A stretch of 64,000 nt of DNA from Deltaproteobacteria bacterium (GTDB taxonomy: Bacteria > Desulfobacterota > Binatia > UBA1149 > SPBQ01): positions 62,001-126,000 of the forward strand of contig JAJCZM010000008.1 of NCBI GenBank assembly GCA_029262375.1, read 5' to 3'. The translations under genes and the position numbers were made by a program. The notes beneath the pieces were generated by a model. It did not search any database. It was not told where the DNA came from and saw only the letters and a program-made list of their open reading frames with translations. This document shows, piece by piece, positions 51,533 to 60,394 of this stretch. Each line of letters opens with the position of its first letter. Position 1 is the stretch's first letter.

Positions 51533-53692
51533 ATGGCCCACACTCTCTCAGAGCACGAATCGAAACGGCTACTGGCCGAGTACGGCGTTGCCATTGCGGA
51601 TGAGCGCCTGGTTTCCGGCGCGTACGCGGCGGCCGATGCGGCGCGCGATCTCGGCGTACCCGTCGCGCTAAAACTGTGCGGGCGGGGCATCGCACACAAG
51701 ACCGAACGCAACTTGGTGCGCCTCTCGCTCACCGGCGACGAAGCCGTCACGCGCGCCGCCAAGGAACTTCTGGCGGCAAAGACCGACGACGACAGAGAGG
51801 CCGATTTGCTCGTGTGTCCAATGGTCTCAGGACGGCGCGAACTGATCGTCGGCCTCATTCGCGATCCGCAGTTCGGTCCCTGCGTGATGCTCGGCCTCGG
51901 AGGCATTTTTGCCGAGCTCTTGTCCGACGTCGCTTTCGCCGTCGCACCGCTGGGCAGCAACGATGCAGAGGGCCTGATGGCCGCGCTCGAACATCGCGAC
52001 ATTCTCGACGCGTTTCGAGGCGAGCCGGCGGTCGATCGCGCAATGCTCACTACACTTCTCGACGCGCTCGGACGCATCGGCACAGAACGCCCCGACGTAC
52101 TCTCAATCGACATCAATCCTCTAATCATCTCCGGCGGCGTGCCTGTCGTCGTCGATGCGTTGGTCGAGTTGGATGAGAAGAGCACGCCGGCAATGTCGCA
52201 TGCCGCACGCCCGCAACGTTGTGGCGACGAGATTCGCGCTCGCCTCGATCCGCTGTTTCATCCGAAAGGAATCATCGTCACCGGCGTTTCGTCGCACCCT
52301 GGAAAATTCGGCACGGTCGCCTATCACAACATCATCGCCTGCGGCTACGAAGGAAATCTGTTCGCGATCAATCGCGAGGGAGCCGAGATTTTCGAGCGTC
52401 CGTCCTTCAAGAGCATCGAAGACGTTCCCGACGGAGCCGCCGACCTCGCGGTCGTCTGCACACCTGCAAAGATCAACGAACAATTTCTGCGCCAAGCGGC
52501 AGCGAAGGGCGTGCGTGCAGCGTTCATTGCGTCGGCGGGTTATGGAGAGTCGCAAGACGGCGAAGAAATGCAGATCCGCCTCGTCGCGCTTGCCGATGAA
52601 CTCGGCATGGCGGTAGCAGGCCCGAACGGCCAGGGCGTCATTTCGACCAAGTCGAAGCTGTGTGCGCAAATCGTCGCGCCGTATCCGCCCGCGGGCAACA
52701 TCTCGGTGGTAAGTCAGAGCGGCAACATCGCATCGAGCTACATGAACTATGCTTGCGTCGGCGGCGTGGGCATTTCGAAAGCCGTATCGTGCGGCAACGC
52801 CGCGCAGCTCGAACTTGCCGACTACATCGAGTACTACGCCGCCGATCCCGACACGGCGGTCAGCCTGGTTTACCTCGAAGGAGTCGGCGACGACGGCGCG
52901 CGCTTCTTGGATGTCGCACGCGCCCACACGCGAACGAAGCCTCTCGTATTGGTGCGCGGCGGCGTCACCAGCGCCGGCAAAAGTGCCGCGTCGAGCCATA
53001 CCGGGTCATTGGCATCCGACGAAAACATTTTCGCGGGAGTCTGTCGCCAGGCCGGCATATCGCGCGCCGGCACCGTCGAAGAGGCTTACGAGATTGCCGC
53101 GAGTTTTGCGGCACAACCATTGCCGCGCGGCGCGCGCACGCTGATCTTCACCGTGGCCGGTGGCTGGGGCGTCTTGACCGCTGACGCCTGCGTACACAAC
53201 GGCCTCGAATTGATCCCGGTCCCGCAGGATCTGAAACGGCGCATCGATAAGATGGTCCCGTCGCGCTGGAGCCGCAGTAATCCCATCGATCTCGCCGGCG
53301 GTGAAACGCGCGATACGATCCCGGAAGTCATCGACATGATCACGGCGCACGACGACGTCGATGCCGTGATCTACTTGGGGATGGGAATCCAGGCCGCGCA
53401 GGCGCATCTCTTCAAGAGCGGGCCTTTCTACCCCGATCATGGAATCGGTCGCATCGCCGACTTCCACGACAATCAGGACCGGCGCTACGCCACCGCTGCC
53501 GCCGAAGCAGCGCGCACGCATGGGAAGCCGGTTCTCGTCGCCACCGACCTGGCGATCACCGATCGCGACTACGGAAATCCCGGCACGGTTGCGTTGCGGG
53601 AAGCCGGCTACCCGGTGTTTCCATCGGGCCACCGGGCCATTGGGACGCTCGCACACATGGTGCGGTATGCACGGTTTCGATCTCGAATTTAG
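51533..53692 (+). CDS. Acyl-CoA synthetase (ADP-forming), fused beta-alpha
   Basis: A 719-residue protein of the acetate--CoA ligase (ADP-forming) type. The N-terminal ~220 residues are an ATP-grasp domain (SEHESKRLLAEYGV, VALKLCGRGIAHKTE), the rest is the CoA-binding and ligase part (GIIVTGVSSHPGKFGTVA, AGPNGQGVIS). SSHTGSLASDE holds the phospho-His. The ATP-grasp comes first, the reverse of the common alpha-beta fusion. It interconverts acyl-CoA and acid with ATP. The stop overlaps the convergent CmcJ-like gene by four bases. Confidence 0.92.
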   Translation: MAHTLSEHESKRLLAEYGVAIADERLVSGAYAAADAARDLGVPVALKLCGRGIAHKTERNLVRLSLTGDEAVTRAAKELLAAKTDDDREADLLVCPMVSGRRELIVGLIRDPQFGPCVMLGLGGIFAELLSDVAFAVAPLGSNDAEGLMAALEHRDILDAFRGEPAVDRAMLTTLLDALGRIGTERPDVLSIDINPLIISGGVPVVVDALVELDEKSTPAMSHAARPQRCGDEIRARLDPLFHPKGIIVTGVSSHPGKFGTVAYHNIIACGYEGNLFAINREGAEIFERPSFKSIEDVPDGAADLAVVCTPAKINEQFLRQAAAKGVRAAFIASAGYGESQDGEEMQIRLVALADELGMAVAGPNGQGVISTKSKLCAQIVAPYPPAGNISVVSQSGNIASSYMNYACVGGVGISKAVSCGNAAQLELADYIEYYAADPDTAVSLVYLEGVGDDGARFLDVARAHTRTKPLVLVRGGVTSAGKSAASSHTGSLASDENIFAGVCRQAGISRAGTVEEAYEIAASFAAQPLPRGARTLIFTVAGGWGVLTADACVHNGLELIPVPQDLKRRIDKMVPSRWSRSNPIDLAGGETRDTIPEVIDMITAHDDVDAVIYLGMGIQAAQAHLFKSGPFYPDHGIGRIADFHDNQDRRYATAAAEAARTHGKPVLVATDLAITDRDYGNPGTVALREAGYPVFPSGHRAIGTLAHMVRYARFRSRI

Positions 53693-54510
53693 AAGAACGC
53701 CATCGTGCGCACCTCTATGCTCTCACGCGGCGCAGCGTCGGTTGCCGCCGCAGGGTTCGCGAACGCTGAGTGCGCTGTGAAACGTGCACGACCATCGGTC
53801 TCGGAGTCGAAGCACTTCAGCAGCATGACTTCGTCAGGCCGCATGCGTGGATAGTAGTACCAACGGTGTTGGGGGTTATGCGCGAGAGAATATATCTCGC
53901 CTGTGCGGCCCGAGTACTTCAAATCGGTAGCCAAGAGTTCACCGTCGGCGATGCTTCGTGCGTCGCAAACCGCCAGCGGCATATCGTCGGCCACCACGCT
54001 GATCGGCTTCCACACGTTGATCACCGCGAAACGGCGCGCAAGCAGCGAATCGGCGTCATTCGGAAATAGATCTCGCACACGGGTCGGCCCCGAACGCTCC
54101 GTGTAGTCGTTGTGTGCGAAGCGGACCGCATGCTGCGCTCCGTTCTTACCGGCCTCTGCCATCGGGTCGCAGCGAATATTGTGGTCGAACGCCTCGACAC
54201 GCGACGCACCTGTCGCGGATCGCACGAGAGCGCAGACTTCGTCATAGAACTGCGCGCGCACTCTCTCGGTATCGAAGTAGTCATCGAAATCGGTCGAGAA
54301 GCTGTGCATCGAAAACCCTTCGCGATCGAGCGTGGGCTCGGTCTTCAAAGAGCGTGCATCGTGAACGTTGAAGTCGTGACGAACGATAGCGTCTCGGTTC
54401 TGTTCCTGACGCCCACCGCTCGATTCGGCGGTAAACTGATGTTTCTCAGGCAGTGCGGCCGTGTAGTTGAACGATGCTCGTACGAAATCGGGATTGTCGG
54501 TCGCAGGCAT
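53689..54510 (-). CDS. CmcJ/NvfI-like iron oxygenase family protein
   Basis: A ~273-residue protein of the CmcJ/AsaB-type family of putative oxygenases. NYTAALPEKHQFTAESSGG is near the start; AHNDYTERSGPTRV (~residue 137) holds the H-x-D of a facial iron site; FAVINVWKPI and later HRWYYYPRMRPDEVMLLKCFDS are conserved family blocks. Members act on specialised metabolites or function as hydroxylases; the substrate is unknown. The ATG at 54510 has a GAGAGGAT ribosome site, so it was chosen over the frame start at 54531. Confidence 0.85.
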   Translation of the reverse strand: MPATDNPDFVRASFNYTAALPEKHQFTAESSGGRQEQNRDAIVRHDFNVHDARSLKTEPTLDREGFSMHSFSTDFDDYFDTERVRAQFYDEVCALVRSATGASRVEAFDHNIRCDPMAEAGKNGAQHAVRFAHNDYTERSGPTRVRDLFPNDADSLLARRFAVINVWKPISVVADDMPLAVCDARSIADGELLATDLKYSGRTGEIYSLAHNPQHRWYYYPRMRPDEVMLLKCFDSETDGRARFTAHSAFANPAAATDAAPRESIEVRTMAFF

Positions 54511-54588
54511 AAGATCCTCTCGGCAGCTCACGTGTTAGTCCCGCCGCACACCTGAGCCAATATACAGTCCGATCTGAATACTGCACTC

Positions 54589-55269
54589 TCAGTCGGCGTA
54601 GCGCATGACGAGATGCGCAACCGCAGGGGTGTCGCCGGGGTTCTCGTAGCTATGCGGACTATCGGCACGGAAGAAGATCGAATCGCCCGCACCGAGGCAG
54701 GCTTCGTTCTCGCCGGCCTTCACGATCAGCACGCCTCGAACCACCACAATGTGTTCGTAGGTCTCGTTCGCGTGAGCCTCGGCCGGCTCAAAGCATCCCG
54801 GCGCCAGTGTGAGTTCGTAGACTTCGGGAGTGCGCGGGTCACCTTCCGAGAAGAGCACCCGCGAGCGAAACTCATCGGCAGCGTTCGCGATAACGCGCCC
54901 ATCCTCTGCGGGCTGTATGCGAAAGGGGGAGTCGGGCGTATCCGCCAGAGAGGTGTTCTCGAGCAGCGTCCCGAAAGGCACTTCGAGCGCCGTGGCCAAG
55001 TGCCAGACCGCCCGCAGGCTCGGTACCGCCTCGCCCGCTTCGAGCTTCTTGAGCAGCTCGACGCCGATCCCGCTGCGCTTGGCGACGATCTCCAGTTCGA
55101 TCCCTCGCTCACGTCGGTGGTGCGCCACATTGGCACCGATGGCCCGGCCCAACTCCAAGCCCTCGGGGCTTTCGGGACCGCGCATCGCGTTGAGACGCTC
55201 CGAGCGCACCTCTTCGGTAACGGCTGCGGCCAGCTCCGCATCGGGATCAACTGGAGTCTTCTTCGCCAT
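54589..55269 (-). CDS. XRE-cupin regulator
   Basis: A 226-residue regulator. An XRE helix-turn-helix (NVAHHRRERGIELEIVAKRSGIG, residues ~52-72) is followed by a cupin domain (CFEPAEAHANETYEHIVVVRG, and GAGDSIFFRADSPHSYENPGD). Such proteins sense small ligands in the cupin and often control polyamine or lipid metabolism genes nearby. The divergent neighbour is the radical SAM enzyme, 116 bases away, which is a likely target. Confidence 0.9.
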   Translation of the reverse strand: MAKKTPVDPDAELAAAVTEEVRSERLNAMRGPESPEGLELGRAIGANVAHHRRERGIELEIVAKRSGIGVELLKKLEAGEAVPSLRAVWHLATALEVPFGTLLENTSLADTPDSPFRIQPAEDGRVIANAADEFRSRVLFSEGDPRTPEVYELTLAPGCFEPAEAHANETYEHIVVVRGVLIVKAGENEACLGAGDSIFFRADSPHSYENPGDTPAVAHLVMRYAD

Positions 55270-55385
55270 CCATAGAGAGAACCAAGTTTTGGCTGTTCCC
55301 GCAACATGCGCGGCGCCCTGATATCGAATCGCCTAGTCCGGGGGCATGGGCTGCCTTCGCTGCGCCCGGCCAGTACCATGGCCCG

Positions 55386-57455
55386 ATGGATCTGACTCTG
55401 GTGCTGCCGCCGCTCACCCAACTGAACACCCCATACCCCTCGATCTCGTACCTGGCCGAGTATCTGCGCCAGAACCGAATCGACTGCAGTCAACGCGACC
55501 TCGGCATCGAACTGGTACTGGCGTTGTTCTCGCGTGACGGGCTCGAGGAAACGTTCGCTGAACTCGACACTCGCGACGCACTGCCGGAACCCGCCTGGCG
55601 CGCGCTCGCGCTGCGCGAACAGCATCTCAACGTCATCGATTCGGTGGTCGCGTTCCTACAAGGGCATGACGGCACGCTCGCGACGCGCATTCTGGACACG
55701 CCGTTCCTACCGATCGGACCGCGACTGGAACGCGCCGACCTCCAGGCGTTCGGTCCGATGGGCGCGCACGATGCCGCTCGACATCTCGCAACACTGTATC
55801 TGGACGATCTTGCCGACCTCATCACCTCGTGCGTCGACCACGGCTTCGGCCTCGCCCGTTACCAGGCGCACTTGGCGAGCGCGCAGTCAGGCTTCGATGC
55901 ACTCTGGAACCGCCTTTCGGAAACAAGCCTCGTCGACACCTATCTCGACACGCTATCGGACTCGATCGATTCGAGCGTCGTCGGGGTCTCGGTGCCCTTC
56001 CCGGGAAATCTCTACGGTGCCTTGCGGATCGGTAAACGATTGAAAGAACGCGGCGCGACCGTGCTTCTCGGCGGCGGCTTTGTGAACACGGAACTACGCG
56101 AAGTCGACGAAGATCGAATTTGGGAGTGCGTGGACGCCATCACCTACGATGACGGCGAAGGTCCGCTGCTCGCCATCCTCGAACACATGCAAGGCGGTGA
56201 AGACCGACGTCATCGAACGCGCACCCGCGACGGCGTCCACGAATGCGACGTTCCGCGGCCGGCGATAGGCTGCGCGGCGTACTACGGAGATCTCGAACTC
56301 GACGCATACCTGCAGACGATCGATACGCTCAATCCCGCCCATCGACTGTGGAATGACGGTCGCTGGAACAAGATTACGATCGCACACGGCTGCTACTGGA
56401 AGCGCTGCACTTTCTGCGACGTATCGTTGGATTACATCGGCCACTACGAGGACGCGGGTGTCACACGTCTGGTCGACAACATGGAGCGACTGATCGCGGA
56501 GACCGGCCAGACCGGTTTTCACTTCGTCGACGAAGCTGCACCACCACGCGCACTCAAAGCGTTGGCCATCGAGATACTCGCACGCGGACTGAGCGTGACG
56601 CTCTGGGGCAACATTCGATTCGAAAAGGCCTTCACACCCGACCTTTGTCGATTGCTCGCTGCCGCCGGTGTCGTCGCCGTGACCGGCGGACTCGAGGTCG
56701 CGAACGAACGACTCCTGACATTGATAGACAAAGGCGTAACTGTTGATCAGGTCGCACGCTCAGCGGCGGCATTTCGCGCCGCCGGCATCATGGTACACGG
56801 CTATCTCATGTACGGATTCCCGACCCAGACGGTCCAAGAAACGATCGACAGCATGGAACTCGTTCGGCAGTTGTTCGTAGCCGACCTTCTCAACTCGGGA
56901 TTCTGGCATCGATTCGTGCTCACCCGGCACGCGCCCATCGCGACCGATCCGAAGCGCTTCGGCGTAAACATCGGCGAGGAGCAGCCCGGAGCGTTCGCAC
57001 GCAACGATCTAGAGCACCACGATCCGACCGGCGCCGACCACGACCGTTTCGACGGTGTGTTACCGTTAGCCCTCGAGGCCTGGCTACAAGGCCGCGACCT
57101 CGACGTCCCGGTCAACGAATGGTTCGACGAAGAGCTGCCCCCCACGACCGAAAGCCCGAATCGCATCGTTCACGCACTCGACGATCGTGTCGCCCCAACC
57201 GGCGATCGCCTCGTGTGGCTTGGTGGTGAACCGATTACGACCGAGGACAGCCTGATACTGCACACCACCGACGCCAAACTCGCGGTGTGCTGCAATCAAG
57301 CCCAACAGTCCTGGCTCGCTGATCTGCTAACGGACGCTTCGCCCGGCGGTCGGGCGACCAGCCTACGAAGTGCAATGGATACGTACCCCGGCGCGTGGAA
57401 TGCGTTCGAGGATGACTGGCAGGCAATCAGAGAGTTGGGACTGGTTGCGGTCTGA
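55386..57455 (+). CDS. B12-binding domain radical SAM protein
   Basis: A 689-residue enzyme. The N-terminal half starts VLPPLTQLNTPYPSISYLAEYL and has GVSVPFPGNLYGALRIGKRL, as in cobalamin-binding radical SAM proteins of the hopanoid/BchE group. The iron-sulphur motif is AHGCYWKRCTFCD near residue 338, that is C-x4-C-x2-C rather than C-x3-C-x2-C. GGLEVANERLLTLIDKGVT is typical of the barrel. The C-terminal ~150 residues have no clear match. Substrate unknown, likely a methyl transfer or rearrangement. Confidence 0.88.
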   Translation: MDLTLVLPPLTQLNTPYPSISYLAEYLRQNRIDCSQRDLGIELVLALFSRDGLEETFAELDTRDALPEPAWRALALREQHLNVIDSVVAFLQGHDGTLATRILDTPFLPIGPRLERADLQAFGPMGAHDAARHLATLYLDDLADLITSCVDHGFGLARYQAHLASAQSGFDALWNRLSETSLVDTYLDTLSDSIDSSVVGVSVPFPGNLYGALRIGKRLKERGATVLLGGGFVNTELREVDEDRIWECVDAITYDDGEGPLLAILEHMQGGEDRRHRTRTRDGVHECDVPRPAIGCAAYYGDLELDAYLQTIDTLNPAHRLWNDGRWNKITIAHGCYWKRCTFCDVSLDYIGHYEDAGVTRLVDNMERLIAETGQTGFHFVDEAAPPRALKALAIEILARGLSVTLWGNIRFEKAFTPDLCRLLAAAGVVAVTGGLEVANERLLTLIDKGVTVDQVARSAAAFRAAGIMVHGYLMYGFPTQTVQETIDSMELVRQLFVADLLNSGFWHRFVLTRHAPIATDPKRFGVNIGEEQPGAFARNDLEHHDPTGADHDRFDGVLPLALEAWLQGRDLDVPVNEWFDEELPPTTESPNRIVHALDDRVAPTGDRLVWLGGEPITTEDSLILHTTDAKLAVCCNQAQQSWLADLLTDASPGGRATSLRSAMDTYPGAWNAFEDDWQAIRELGLVAV

Positions 57456-57468
57456 CGAACCGCTTTTC

Positions 57469-57482
57469 AGAACTGGAAGTAG
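57469..57482. repeat. 14-bp direct repeat, left copy
   Basis: agaactggaagtag occurs here and again at 58990-59003, on either side of the permease gene. On the minus strand both copies read YFQF followed by a stop, the normal C-terminal tail of the MBOAT gene. Confidence 0.5.
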
Positions 57483-57545
57483 CTGTTCCTCTCAAGGCCC
57501 TGGGCTGTTAGCATCGCGCCAGTCCGGAGATTCTCGGACTCATTC

Positions 57546-58970
57546 ATGGGAAACAACGGCAAGGAAAATGGCACCGGCACCATCCGGGTGATCGGCGGCA
57601 TGAGTGGCTTCGCGATCGTGGCTGGCTCGATGCTTGGCATCGGGATTTTTCTCTCGCCGCCCATCGTAGCCGCCCAGACGGGTTCGGCGTGGCCGTTCTT
57701 CGCTCTTTGGCTCCTCGGCGGACTGATCTCGCTAGCGGGCGCCGTTGCCTGCGCGGAGCTCGGTACGATGATGCCGCGCGCCGGCGGTGACTACGTGTTC
57801 CAGTACGAGGCCTACGGTCCCTCGCTCGCCTTCGCCAGCGGTTGGGTGCTGTTCGCGGCGATCTTCTGTGGGTCGATCGCGACGATGACGGTCGGGCTTT
57901 GCACCTACCAACTGCCTGCCCTGTTGGGTGTCGATCTATCGACGGAACTGCTGACCATCCCGTTCGGCGCGTCTCTGAGCGGATCCGATTTGGCCGCGTT
58001 GATTCTGGTTCCAACGCTTACCGGTCTGAATCTGATGGGGACGCAGCCGTCCGCACGGACGCAGACGGCGCTGACAATCGTTCCCATCGCATTACTCCTG
58101 CTCATGTCGCTCTATGCGATCTTGCTGTACACACCGCCGCTCGAGACTACCGCCGCCGCGACTGCAATCACAGACAGTGCAGTGGCAGCCAGTAAAGACT
58201 GGACGATGCACGGGCTCGTCACTGCCTACATGGCCGTCTACTTCGCGTACTCCGGATGGATCAACATCATCTATGTCGCAGGCGAAGTCGCGGAGCCGCA
58301 ACGCAATATTCCGCGCGCACTCATCGGCGGTACAATTGCCGTGACACTGCTGTACCTACTCCTGTGTGCAGGCTTCGTACAGGTGCTTGGACTAGGCGGC
58401 CTCGCGACAGCGGGTGAAGCGGGCACGGCTACCGCCGGTGCGTTGGCCGGCGATGCCGGCCGCATGGCGATTACGATTCTGATTGCGTGCGCGTTGCTCG
58501 CAAGCATCAACGCCACGATCCTGGGCGGAGCTCGTGTCGCGTTCGCGATGGGGCAACGTGGCGCCATGTGGCCGCGCCTAGGAACGGTCGGCGAAGAACA
58601 TCACGTTCCCAACAGCGCGCTCTGGATGCAGGCAGTGATCTCATGCGTGCTGATCTTGAGCGGTCGTTTCGAAGAGCTCTACTCCATGGTCAGCTTGGCA
58701 ATGGTCGTAACCGGCGGCCTGACCGTGGGGGCGGTATTCGTTCTTCGACGCCGATTGCCTGACGTCAATCGCCCCTATCGTGCCAGCGCGTACCCGTTTC
58801 TGCCGGGCCTCTACATATTGGCATCGCTCATCGTCGTCGCGGTCATGCTGTCGGAAGCCGCGTCGAACGAGCCGGGCGCATGGTACCCGTTGCTCGGAAT
58901 CGGGATGCTCGTTGCCGCATATCTGCTGCACCGATTCGTACTCAGTCCGTCTTCTAACACTACAGATTGA
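57546..58970 (+). CDS. APC-superfamily amino-acid permease
   Basis: A 474-residue twelve-helix transporter. IRVIGGMSGFAIVAGSMLGIG opens as in LAT-type amino acid transporters, followed by ACAELGTMMPRAGGDYVFQY and later AYMAVYFAYSGWINIIYVAGEV. It would move an amino acid or related cation. It sits between the radical SAM gene and the acylation locus, bracketed by 14-bp repeats. Confidence 0.9.
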   Translation: MGNNGKENGTGTIRVIGGMSGFAIVAGSMLGIGIFLSPPIVAAQTGSAWPFFALWLLGGLISLAGAVACAELGTMMPRAGGDYVFQYEAYGPSLAFASGWVLFAAIFCGSIATMTVGLCTYQLPALLGVDLSTELLTIPFGASLSGSDLAALILVPTLTGLNLMGTQPSARTQTALTIVPIALLLLMSLYAILLYTPPLETTAAATAITDSAVAASKDWTMHGLVTAYMAVYFAYSGWINIIYVAGEVAEPQRNIPRALIGGTIAVTLLYLLLCAGFVQVLGLGGLATAGEAGTATAGALAGDAGRMAITILIACALLASINATILGGARVAFAMGQRGAMWPRLGTVGEEHHVPNSALWMQAVISCVLILSGRFEELYSMVSLAMVVTGGLTVGAVFVLRRRLPDVNRPYRASAYPFLPGLYILASLIVVAVMLSEAASNEPGAWYPLLGIGMLVAAYLLHRFVLSPSSNTTD

Positions 58971-58987
58971 CCACTGAGTCCTAAATC

Positions 58988-60394
58988 CTAGAACTGGAAG
59001 TAGATGAACTCGGCGCCCGTTCCGCTCGCTGCGATCGCGAGTGCGAGTATCGCGCCGAGGACGAGCCCCTGCGCCATGCCACTCACCAGGGTGGGTTGGA
59101 GTCCGGTTACAAAATTGCGAGCGTGCGGACGAATCAGGCGCTCCGCCACGTGCGCCAACCAACACACTCCAATCACGATTGTCGGCAGCAGAGGCCAGCC
59201 CGCCCAGTAGCTTCCCGTTGCGAGCGTTTCGATGATCTGGGTTGCGTCAGCGAATGTTGCCGCGCGAAAGAATATCCACAGGAAGCATACTAGATGGAAC
59301 GTCAGTGCGATGGTTCCTGCATCGCGCCATGTGACTCCGCGCTGGGTCGACGGACGTTCTCCCGGCAGTGCGCGGTGCAGGGCCAGTAAGGCACCGTGAA
59401 GGCCTCCCCAGATAGCGAAGAGCCAGCCGGCTCCGTGCCAAAGCCCTCCGAGCAGCATTGTAAGGAACAGATTTCTGTACGTGCCGACGGTGCCGAATCG
59501 GTTGCCTCCCAGCGGGATGTACAGATAGTCGCGGAGCCATGTCGAAAGTGTGATGTGCCAACGTCGCCAGAACTCCGTCGGGTTGCGAGAGAGGTAAGGC
59601 TCTTTGAAGTTGAGAGGCAGATCGTAGCCCAACACTGCGGCCAGGCCGCGGGCGATGTCGGTGTAGCCGGAGAAGTCGAAATAGATCTGGAATGCGAAGC
59701 TGTACACGGCAATCAAGTGTACTGTTGCCGGCGCGATACCGGGGTTGGCGAAGACCTCATTCACGAACGGAGCCAGCAGGTAGTCGCCGAATACGACTTT
59801 CTTGAGCAGGCCACAGGCGATGAGCCAGATTCCGAGCTGAGTACGTGCGCGGGTGGTGGTCCCGCCGCTCTCGAGTTGAGGGAGGAACTCGCTTCCTCTC
59901 AGGATCGGTCCCGCAATGAGTTGAGGGAAGAAGGTGACGAAGAGCGTGTAGCGTGCGAGTCCGTCGGGAGGCTCTACGTGCCGCCGGTAGGTGTCTACGG
60001 CCAATGCGATGATCTGAAACGAGTAGAAGGATATTCCGAGCGGCAGTACGATGTTGGTCCAGCCTGCGCCTGCCGTGCCCAAATCTCCAAGGAACGGAAC
60101 CACGCCGGCGACCAAGAACGCGGCGTACTTGAAGTACATGAGCAGGCTCAGGGTGAACGTGATCGAGAAGCTGAGGAAGAGCTTCGGTCGCGAACTGGTG
60201 ACGATCGCTCGGAGAAGCGCGTAGTTCACGACGACATCGAAGAGCAGAAGCAGCAGATAGGCTGGGTACCAGAGAACGTAGAAGAGGAGGCTCGCGGCCA
60301 GGAGCCATGCGTTCTTCGCACGCCCGCTCAGGGAGCGATGTCCGACTAGGACGATCAGAAAGAAGATTGCGAACTGGGCCGTGTTAAACAGCAT
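58988..60394 (-). CDS. MBOAT-family O-acyltransferase (AlgI-like)
   Basis: A 468-residue integral membrane acyltransferase with ten or more helices. NPTEFWRRWHITLSTWLRDYLY (~residue 285) and LGGLWHGAGWLFAIWGGLHGALL (~residue 330) hold the conserved His of the family. It ends in FIYFQF as AlgI-type proteins do. It would transfer an acyl group from a donor to an exported glycan or lipid with the SGNH protein encoded upstream, whose stop shares a base with this start. Confidence 0.93.
   Translation of the reverse strand: MLFNTAQFAIFFLIVLVGHRSLSGRAKNAWLLAASLLFYVLWYPAYLLLLLFDVVVNYALLRAIVTSSRPKLFLSFSITFTLSLLMYFKYAAFLVAGVVPFLGDLGTAGAGWTNIVLPLGISFYSFQIIALAVDTYRRHVEPPDGLARYTLFVTFFPQLIAGPILRGSEFLPQLESGGTTTRARTQLGIWLIACGLLKKVVFGDYLLAPFVNEVFANPGIAPATVHLIAVYSFAFQIYFDFSGYTDIARGLAAVLGYDLPLNFKEPYLSRNPTEFWRRWHITLSTWLRDYLYIPLGGNRFGTVGTYRNLFLTMLLGGLWHGAGWLFAIWGGLHGALLALHRALPGERPSTQRGVTWRDAGTIALTFHLVCFLWIFFRAATFADATQIIETLATGSYWAGWPLLPTIVIGVCWLAHVAERLIRPHARNFVTGLQPTLVSGMAQGLVLGAILALAIAASGTGAEFIYFQF
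58990..59003. repeat. 14-bp direct repeat, right copy
   Basis: Second copy of agaactggaagtag. It encodes the YFQF-stop end of the MBOAT gene. Confidence 0.5.
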
